Shown in pieces: positions 58,289 to 64,000 of a stretch of DNA of 64,000 nt (position 1 is its first letter; every line of letters begins with the position of its first letter). Where the stretch lies: the NCBI GenBank assembly GCA_964398185.1, contig CAYNML010000010.1, positions 1 to 64,000 on the forward strand, given 5' to 3'. Origin of the DNA: Fen-1058 sp964398185 (lineage in GTDB: Bacteria; Chloroflexota; Anaerolineae; Fen-1058). The translations under genes were made by a program, and so were the position numbers. The notes beneath the pieces are model-generated. The model was not told where the DNA came from, made no database searches, and saw nothing but the letters and a program-made list of their open reading frames with translations.

Positions 58289-58626
58289 AAACAATTACGA
58301 CGACTGAATTCAATCGTCACTTAAAAGACTATTTGGATCTCGCTGCCAAAGAAGTGGTTTTTATTACGCTGGACGATGGCCGAACCCTGCGCTTGGCCGG
58401 TGTCAATCAAGATGACTTGGACGATGAGATACTGGAAGCCGATCCGCGCTTTGCTGCGCTCATTGAAGCTCGCCGTGCCGATTATGCGCGCTATGGCGGG
58501 GTATCATTGACGCAGCTGAAAGAACAACTTGCGCCGTCTCGTGTGCAGGAGGATTCGCCGGATTATCAAATCACCTCACAAGACGAGGCAGCAGTGGACA
58601 AGCCTGACCATGCCCAAGAAGACTAA
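58285..58626 (+). CDS. Antitoxin-like protein paired with the RelE-type toxin
   Basis: A 113-residue protein. The N-terminus MKTITTTEFNRHLKDYLDLAAK resembles Phd/YefM-type antitoxins, and the acidic, probably disordered C-terminal part would bind the toxin. It overlaps the toxin gene by four bases and its 3' end overlaps the xseB start by 17 nt, so the module is translationally embedded in the xse operon. Confidence 0.75.
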   Translation: MKTITTTEFNRHLKDYLDLAAKEVVFITLDDGRTLRLAGVNQDDLDDEILEADPRFAALIEARRADYARYGGVSLTQLKEQLAPSRVQEDSPDYQITSQDEAAVDKPDHAQED

Positions 58627-58822
58627 GCCCCAACCCATTGCTGATTTGACCTTTGAGCAAGCCTTTGCCGAGCTGGAAGAATCCGTCCACACGTTAGAAC
58701 GCGGCGATTTGCCGCTGGAGGAATCGCTGGCGTTATATGAGCGCGGACAGGAACTCTCGGCGTACTGCGCCAGGCTGCTGGATGAGGCGGAGTTGAAGGT
58801 GCAGCAGGTGGAAGCGTCCTGA
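58610..58822 (+). CDS. xseB: Exodeoxyribonuclease VII small subunit
   Basis: A 70-residue XseB with the helical core LTFEQAFAELEESVHTLERG, LPLEESLALYERGQEL and LLDEAELKVQQVE. Start ATG 58610 lies inside the 3' end of the antitoxin gene. In most genomes it directly follows xseA. Confidence 0.92.
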   Translation: MPKKTKPQPIADLTFEQAFAELEESVHTLERGDLPLEESLALYERGQELSAYCARLLDEAELKVQQVEAS

Positions 58823-58831
58823 GAAAATTTC

Positions 58832-58890
58832 ACCACGGAGGACGCAGAGGATTCTCGCAATTTCTCCGGGCACTCTGTGAACTCCGTGGT
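58832..58890. repeat. ACCACGGAG inverted repeat between convergent xseB and murJ
   Basis: ACCACGGAG (58832-58840) pairs with CTCCGTGGT (58882-58890). The inside has GACGCAGAGG and CACTCTGTGAA words. Type of intergenic repeat, possibly also a terminator. Confidence 0.6.
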
Positions 58891-58895
58891 TTGTT

Positions 58896-60446
58896 TCAAC
58901 GACCTAATCGCCGCCTGACCATCCCCAGCACGCCGTGTAATTCTTCGCTCTTCAGCAGCCACGCCGCGCTAAAGTACACACCCGCACCGACGATCATCCC
59001 ACCCACGGCGCGCACTACGACGCTGGCTGTCGACGTCGCCGCGAGAAAGCCCCACACTACCAATCCCATCAACACGGCTGCTGTCGTCGTTTTAAGCGCA
59101 CTCAGCGCCACTCGCCGATCATCCAATCCGCCCAGGCGCTTGCGAATGACGACGATAAGCAAGATCATTTCGATCGAAGCCGCGGTCATGTTGGCCAGCG
59201 CGAGGCCCAGCACGCTTAACACGTTGATCAGGGATATGCCCATGACTAGATCGATCGCCAGGGCCAGGATGCCCAGCAGCACCGGCGTCCTGGTATCGTG
59301 CAGCGCGTAAAACGCCCGCGCTAGAATCTCCACGCCCGAATGGCCGATCAGCCCCAACGCATAGCCAGCCAGCGCCGTGGCGACAATGGCGGTGGAGGTG
59401 GCGGTGAACTGGCCGCGCTCAAAGAGCAGCTGCACGATCGGTTCGCGCAGCACCAGCAGGCCGATGGCCGCCGGAATGGCGATGAACAAGATCGAGCGCA
59501 CGGTCGCCGCGAGGGACGATCGGAGTTGGGCGAGCTGGCCGCGCGCATATTGATCGGCAAACGTGGGAAACGCGGCCGTCGCCACCGATTGCGCCACGAC
59601 GCCCTGCGGCAGCAGCATCACACGCCAGGCGTAGTTCAACGCCGAGACCGCGCCTGTGGTCAACCACGACGCCAGGAAGGTCTCCACTAGAAACGTCAAC
59701 TGCACTACCGCCACGCCGAACATGCGTGGAATCATCAGGCGGATCACTTCTCGCACGCCGGGGTCACGCACCACCAATCGGGCGGAGTACTGCATTTTCA
59801 CCCGCCGCAAGCCCGGCACCTGAATCAGCAGATGCAGCAGCGCGCCGATGATCGCGCCGATCGCCAAGCCGAACACACCCAACGCGGGCGCCAATGCGAT
59901 TGCCCCGAAAATGATGCCCAGGTTGTACATCGACGGGGCGAGGCCGGGCAGCCAGAAACTTTGATGCGCGTACAAGATGCCCATCACCACGCCGCTGACC
60001 CCGAAGATGATGGGTGGAATAAGCAGCAGCCGCATCAACTGCACGGTGAGCGCTTGCGCCTCAAGGCTGAACCCCGGTGCGAGCAGATAGCGCACGATCG
60101 GTTCGGCGAGCAACGCCGCGACGAGCGCGACCGCGATCAATACGACGACGACCAGATTGATCACCGCACTGGCGAGCCGCCACGCGCCCGATCGATCCTC
60201 GCGGGCGAGATAGTCCGTGAAGGTGGGCAAAAACGCCGAGACCAGAATGCCGCCCGCGATGAGCGTGTAGATGATGTCGGGAATTCTGAAGGCGGCAACG
60301 TAGGCGTCGTAGTCGCCCGATGTGCCGAACTGCGCGCCGATGACGACATCGCGCAGCAGGCCCAGCAGGCGGCTGACGAGGAACGTCAGCATGACGATGA
60401 GGCTGGCCCGCGCAATCTGGCGGTTCGATGAAGCGGCAGTAGTCAC
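58896..60446 (-). CDS. murJ: Lipid II flippase MurJ
   Basis: A 516-residue MOP-superfamily membrane protein with about 14 helices that moves lipid II across the membrane. Family stretches: VSRLLGLLRDVVIGAQFG near the start, FRIPDIIYTLIAGGILVSAF, NYAWRVMLLPQGV and ALHDTRTPVLLG. Starts at GTG 60446. A perfect TATAAT (minus strand, 60460-60455) lies eight bases upstream with no ribosome site, so it seems leaderless. Terminator of the upstream minus-strand operon lies just before this promoter. Confidence 0.93.
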   Translation of the reverse strand: MTTAASSNRQIARASLIVMLTFLVSRLLGLLRDVVIGAQFGTSGDYDAYVAAFRIPDIIYTLIAGGILVSAFLPTFTDYLAREDRSGAWRLASAVINLVVVVLIAVALVAALLAEPIVRYLLAPGFSLEAQALTVQLMRLLLIPPIIFGVSGVVMGILYAHQSFWLPGLAPSMYNLGIIFGAIALAPALGVFGLAIGAIIGALLHLLIQVPGLRRVKMQYSARLVVRDPGVREVIRLMIPRMFGVAVVQLTFLVETFLASWLTTGAVSALNYAWRVMLLPQGVVAQSVATAAFPTFADQYARGQLAQLRSSLAATVRSILFIAIPAAIGLLVLREPIVQLLFERGQFTATSTAIVATALAGYALGLIGHSGVEILARAFYALHDTRTPVLLGILALAIDLVMGISLINVLSVLGLALANMTAASIEMILLIVVIRKRLGGLDDRRVALSALKTTTAAVLMGLVVWGFLAATSTASVVVRAVGGMIVGAGVYFSAAWLLKSEELHGVLGMVRRRLGR

Positions 60447-60454
60447 GGGCGGGG

Positions 60455-60460
60455 ATTATA
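60455..60460 (-). promoter_or_regulatory. -10 box of murJ, leaderless arrangement
   Basis: Minus-strand TATAAT eight bases before GTG 60446; the -35 region is weak and falls in the terminator hairpin of the preceding unit. Confidence 0.55.
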
Positions 60461-60472
60461 CCCCTAGACGCC

Positions 60473-60503
60473 AAAAGCACCGATAGTCGCTGTCTATCGG
60501 TGC
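60473..60503 (-). terminator. Intrinsic terminator of the M23/beta-propeller unit
   Basis: GCACCGATAG (60477-60486) pairs with CTATCGGTGC (60494-60503), loop of seven; read on the minus strand it is followed by TTTT (60476-60473). Confidence 0.82.
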
Positions 60504-60638
60504 CCTGGCAAAAACAAGGAGGAGAAGAAGAGACGTTTTCGCCCGCTGCTCTTCGACTATATTTATACACCCGATCAATCTACTTAACTCGACTACTGTC
60601 CTACGTTTACCCTACGGTCGTGTCGAAATCCCTCGATT

Positions 60639-62264
60639 TTACCAGTCCGCCACATAGAAACTGACCGTATCAAGCCAGAAATTGGTAGCTAATGTGCCGT
60701 CAGTGACCGCTTCAAAAGAGATTTGGATAGGTTGTCCAGCATAAGCCCTCAGGTCAAAAATCTCTGACTGCCATGTTTCCGGCAAGCTCCGGTTTGTGAT
60801 GGTCTTGAGTGTTTGCAGTAGATTTCCATTAGCATCTCGGATACGGACATATAGGAAATCGTAGTCTGCGGTCGTGCTGGTTTCCTCAGTAGACATCCAC
60901 CACCAGAATGAGAAGCTGGCATAATCGACTGGCGTGGCTGGGCAGGTCAATTGCGACAGCCTATCTTGATTATAGTGATAGCGTCCTATCCACGCGCCAT
61001 AATTATTGCCTCCGTAAACTTGTACGATAGGTTCTGATCCGTTAGTGCGGCTGACGGACCAGCCCGTAGCATCACCAGTACTAAAGTCGCCATTTGCAAT
61101 AAGCTGACCATAAGCGGGTGTGCAGAGTGGATAATTGTTCAAGATCGTCGGAAGGTAGGTTTGATATTGCCGCCACTTGAAGGCATCTGCCATAACCCAA
61201 CGTGTGCCGACAGATTCGCCAGTGTAAGCCCACATACCCGCTTCGCCGTGATTTGCCAGAGTATAGGTACCCAATGGAATCCAAGTATTGACATTTGCAC
61301 CCTGATTCACTGGGCCTGCGGATTGCCAGCCGCTACTAGTCCAAATGTGATATGAGGCTTGCTGGCTCATCGCCAACCCTCCACCTCCATCCGGATCTTC
61401 CGGTATAAAAACGTACAGTTTGCTGGGGCCTGATCTGAGTGGATTAGAGATCGCAGATGTCAACCAAGTATGATTCTCATACTGAGAGCTAGTGTTAGAG
61501 CGATAAAAAGTGTGATAACCATTACCGCGATTGCCAACCTGCCAGTTAGCCAGAGGAAATGCTCCTGAGCCAGCGCCTGCGTCTTCCACGATAGTATCGG
61601 CACAAGAGATGGAATCTTCATTTCGGCTGCGCCAAAGACAGGTAGACACCTTGCCGTTGTAGTCAAATAGCGGATCTCTGATCGCACCGCGCCAACCAAA
61701 GGGATCAACCGCATATGTGGTGTTAGCGTAGCCACCATATCGTACGCCAAAATGCAAATGTGCAGAAACATTTCCACTGTCGCCGCTTTCTGCGATATGT
61801 TGCCCCGTAGTAACAGAATCTCCCTGAACAACCAATCGTTGGCTCAGATGCGAGTACATCGAGTAATAGCCATTTCCATGGTCGATAATAATCGTCTGGC
61901 CGTACCCGCCCATGTTTTCAGAGACTTCGATTGTGCCTGCTGCTACAGCTAAGATATCCACCCCGATATCCATTGACCAATCCCAGCCATCATGTCCATC
62001 ATACGGATACGGTTCACCAGTTTTATTCGCGTAAGAAGATGGTACACGCTCTCCAGTGTAAATCCAATTGTAGCCGTCGGCACCGCCCCCATAGCTCGGT
62101 TCGTCATGATCAAAGTAAGCCGTAACACGATATGTTCCATCAAATGGAGGGCGAAATGCAATGCCATTCGCCCCGACGCTTTGAGCATATAGTGTAAGAG
62201 AAGCTAGTAGAACTATCGTGAAAATACAAGCTGAGGCAAGAATGCTACGCGCTTTTTGCTCCAT
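60639..62264 (-). CDS. Secreted M23 peptidase with golvesin-like and C-terminal beta domains
   Basis: A 541-residue exported protein. A signal peptide (about 1-33) precedes an M23 metallopeptidase domain (about 85-200) with zinc ligands His91 and Asp95 in GHDGWDW and HLHFG (His169, His171). Residues about 225-380 resemble the golvesin/Xly carbohydrate-binding module (VFIPEDPDGGGG, SYHIWTSSGW, WIPLGTYTLAN, WVMADAFKW). The last 150 residues form a beta-sandwich with FWLDTVSFYV, probably binding. The M23 core normally cuts peptidoglycan cross-bridges. The gene is AT-richer than the rest and lacks CGATCG, so recent acquisition is likely. It follows the beta-propeller gene by five bases. Start: GAGGTG before ATG 62264. 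Confidence 0.87.
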   Translation of the reverse strand: MEQKARSILASACIFTIVLLASLTLYAQSVGANGIAFRPPFDGTYRVTAYFDHDEPSYGGGADGYNWIYTGERVPSSYANKTGEPYPYDGHDGWDWSMDIGVDILAVAAGTIEVSENMGGYGQTIIIDHGNGYYSMYSHLSQRLVVQGDSVTTGQHIAESGDSGNVSAHLHFGVRYGGYANTTYAVDPFGWRGAIRDPLFDYNGKVSTCLWRSRNEDSISCADTIVEDAGAGSGAFPLANWQVGNRGNGYHTFYRSNTSSQYENHTWLTSAISNPLRSGPSKLYVFIPEDPDGGGGLAMSQQASYHIWTSSGWQSAGPVNQGANVNTWIPLGTYTLANHGEAGMWAYTGESVGTRWVMADAFKWRQYQTYLPTILNNYPLCTPAYGQLIANGDFSTGDATGWSVSRTNGSEPIVQVYGGNNYGAWIGRYHYNQDRLSQLTCPATPVDYASFSFWWWMSTEETSTTADYDFLYVRIRDANGNLLQTLKTITNRSLPETWQSEIFDLRAYAGQPIQISFEAVTDGTLATNFWLDTVSFYVADW

Positions 62265-62269
62265 GGTTT

Positions 62270-63727
62270 TCACCTCGTGCTTTCGGCAGATAGTGGCGGT
62301 AACCAAGCCAATGCGTTGCCCCATTGAGCCTGCTTTGAGATACTATTCAATTGTTTGCCGTCGATACTGGCATTCCATATCTCACTTAACAAGCTCCCCG
62401 TATTCGTAACTGCTGTAGACACAAAGGCAATAGACTGACCGTTGGGCGACCAAGTAGGATAGGTTGCTTCTTGACGCTCGAATGCCGATAGTCGCGTAGT
62501 CTTTCCCGTCTTCACATCTGCGAAGGAGACGTGGCTCCAGGCAAGCGTAGGAAACGAGGGTGCACTATAAAAAGCTGTGGCGTTGTCCATCTGCACGAAA
62601 GCGATGTAGCGGCCATCTGGCGACCAAGTAGGTTGGTACCGGGCTTCACCCGGCAGTGGTAGATTGGAGGCCATTAGTCGCGCCCCGCTTCCGTCGGCAT
62701 TCATGAGCCATAACTCACCTGGGAAGAATTGCCCTGGCTCGCTTTGAAATACAAAACTCAGCATATTGCCATCAGGAGACCATGAAAGATCGGTTACTGA
62801 TCCCTTAATTCGTCGTATTAACTGCTTATTCTTGCTATTGGTTTCTTGCGTCCAGATTTCAGTAAACTCCTCTCTATTCTCGACTTCAACAACGGAATAA
62901 GCTAATAGCGTGCCATTGGGACTGGCAGAAACATTTTGGGCACGTGAAGTTCCACTTGAGCGAGTCGGCAAATTTGCCGGTTGCGCATATTGACCTGTCT
63001 TGACGTCCACCACCATAATTCCCCACGGTATAACGTCGGCTGGTTGTGCATCAAGCGGCTGAAACAGGAGCCGCTCATCTGGCAACCAATCCCGGAAGGC
63101 CCCCCAACACCTTGCCGGATCATCAAATGGACACCAGGTTTGCCCGGAGGCACGTTCCATGATCTTGATCTCAACATATCCGCCCAGGTTAGCCAGCTCC
63201 AGTGCCACATATTTTCCGCTTGGCGAGGGATACATGCCAATGAGATGCATCCCCTTCAAAACAGACTCATCACCGGCTTTGAATTCTGATTGCTGTTTGC
63301 CCTGTGCATCAAGACCTGCTATATGAAACTCTGGGAAACCGGCGTTATCGACCACATAGTAGAGTGACTGCTCGTCGACGGCTGGCTGACCAAGCGGAGC
63401 CAGATCAGCTGGATGTGTTGGTGTCGGTTTTGGTGGCTCTGGTGTGACGGGCCAAGGCACGTCGGTAGGCCAGCCGGGCGGTGGTGGAACTGTCGGTATA
63501 GTTGTGGGTGTTGTCGGTGATTTTGAGGATAGGGGGATAGGCGTGCCTAATGGCGAGACCTGGGCCCCACGTAATGCGGTAGGTGAAGGTGGCGGTGCGA
63601 GTGGGGACCGAGAGAATAGTTTCGCTAGGCCGGGTAGCGCTTCATTAAGCAGACCCACAGTCACGACAAACGCTGCTAAAGCTATCACTACTTTCAGCAC
63701 TAGTGAGGATTTAGTTTTGTGGTCCAT
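62270..63727 (-). CDS. Membrane-anchored TolB/WD40-like beta-propeller protein
   Basis: A 485-residue protein: an N-terminal membrane helix (about 10-30), a Pro/Thr/Ser linker to about residue 115, then TolB-like beta-propeller repeats marked by ASPNGTLLAYS, LSWSPDGNMLSFVF, PTWSPDGRYIAFVQ and PTWSPNGQSIAFVS. Such propellers are binding platforms. AAGGAG precedes ATG 63727 and TACAAT (minus, 63751-63746) is a likely -10 box. Its stop is five bases from the M23 gene start, so the two form an operon in an AT-rich island. Confidence 0.85.
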   Translation of the reverse strand: MDHKTKSSLVLKVVIALAAFVVTVGLLNEALPGLAKLFSRSPLAPPPSPTALRGAQVSPLGTPIPLSSKSPTTPTTIPTVPPPPGWPTDVPWPVTPEPPKPTPTHPADLAPLGQPAVDEQSLYYVVDNAGFPEFHIAGLDAQGKQQSEFKAGDESVLKGMHLIGMYPSPSGKYVALELANLGGYVEIKIMERASGQTWCPFDDPARCWGAFRDWLPDERLLFQPLDAQPADVIPWGIMVVDVKTGQYAQPANLPTRSSGTSRAQNVSASPNGTLLAYSVVEVENREEFTEIWTQETNSKNKQLIRRIKGSVTDLSWSPDGNMLSFVFQSEPGQFFPGELWLMNADGSGARLMASNLPLPGEARYQPTWSPDGRYIAFVQMDNATAFYSAPSFPTLAWSHVSFADVKTGKTTRLSAFERQEATYPTWSPNGQSIAFVSTAVTNTGSLLSEIWNASIDGKQLNSISKQAQWGNALAWLPPLSAESTR

Positions 63728-63829
63728 AGTTGGCTCCTTTGTCCTATTGTACGCTCTCTTTTTCACTTTCGCTTGATGGCTTGCCCACGAATAGCCTACG
63801 CCACCTCTTACCTTACTTTAGCTTGGTTC

Positions 63830-63860
63830 TTGCACTTTTCTAGTGGGCTTTGGCTAGACT
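63830..63860 (+). promoter_or_regulatory. Possible promoter of the clp gene
   Basis: TTGCAC (63830-63835), 19-nt spacer, TAGACT (63855-63860), about 30 nt before the ATG. No CIRCE or HspR-type repeat is recognised. Confidence 0.4.
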
Positions 63861-63890
63861 AAACTTGAACTTATTGGTTTAGGAGGAGCC

Positions 63891-64000
63891 ATGCATCTCA
63901 ACAAATTTACCGAGAAAGCACAGGAAGCAGTACTGGAATCCCAGAATCTGGCGCAATCGCTGGGGCATCAAACGATCGAGCCAGAGCATCTGCTGCTCAC
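63891..64000 (+). CDS. ClpB/ClpC-type AAA+ chaperone, 5' end only
   Basis: The first 36 codons, MHLNKFTEKAQEAVLES then IEPEHLLL, match the Clp N-terminal repeat domain of ClpB or ClpC. AGGAGGAG lies five bases before ATG 63891. The gene runs off the window end, so ClpB (disaggregase) and ClpC (protease partner) cannot be told apart; the NKFTEKAQEAV start is more like ClpB. Confidence 0.85.
   Translation, partial: MHLNKFTEKAQEAVLESQNLAQSLGHQTIEPEHLLL

Overview
The window looks like a chromosomal piece of a Chloroflexota bacterium (Anaerolineae-like). This is inferred from the GC-rich coding style, the many lipoproteins with long Pro/Thr linkers, the several family-5 solute-binding proteins, a DUF4349 lipoprotein, and intergenic space packed with short hairpin repeats. 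No rRNA, tRNA, CRISPR array, transposase or phage gene was recognised. Two runs of exactly 100 N (5008-5107 and 16325-16424) are assembly gaps; both lie in tandem repeats.

Layout. 1-4.8 kb (minus strand): a polysaccharide module (CpsD-like ATPase, two Wzz-like chain-length proteins, a GT4 and a GT2 glycosyltransferase) with rnhB inside it. 4.9-5.2 kb: a 13-bp tandem array around gap 1. 5.4-10.3 kb (plus): HtpX protease, an M50/CBS membrane protease and a Ca-type P-ATPase. 10.5-12.3 kb (minus): a GT2 glycosyltransferase and rfbD. 12.4-14.3 kb: trmD with an in-frame repeat insertion, then an ECF sigma factor with a small partner. 14.3-27.8 kb: an oligopeptide ABC transporter (oppDF, binding protein, oppBC), a cytochrome c, an alpha/beta hydrolase-SH3-NlpC/P60 fusion and a dipeptide epimerase; together these suggest uptake and recycling of murein peptides. 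A C39-like peptidase pair and a second binding protein follow. 28-31.5 kb: hybrid histidine kinase, response regulator and Roadblock-like protein, with convergent moaA.

33.0-45.9 kb is the most coherent metabolic island, for glycerol and dihydroxyacetone: a DhaR-like activator, a structured leader RNA, glpF, dhaK, dhaL, glpK, a GlpA-like flavoprotein directly followed by SdhB-, SdhC- and SdhD-like subunits, a small methyltransferase, and a DhaM-HPr-full-length Enzyme I fusion. I propose that the GlpA-like protein feeds electrons through the Sdh-like subunits to quinone, and that the DhaM fusion phosphorylates DhaL-bound nucleotide on its own.

46-64 kb: two paralogous secreted proteins, a LysM protein, a GH-A clan hydrolase, an acetyltransferase-like protein, phosphohexomutase, glycerate kinase, a sugar-type binding protein, DUF4349 lipoprotein, a DUF433/DUF5615 pair, xseA and xseB separated by a RelE-type toxin-antitoxin pair, murJ, an AT-richer pair (M23 peptidase with golvesin-like domain, and a beta-propeller lipid-anchored or membrane protein), and the first codons of a clpB/clpC gene.

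Three genome-wide habits are visible: (1) several families of short-word repeats that fold as hairpins, sit at gene ends, and have entered reading frames (trmD, rnhB, a GT2 gene); (2) a very high density of CGATCG; (3) several genes whose -10 box lies 6-8 nt before the start codon, implying leaderless mRNAs.
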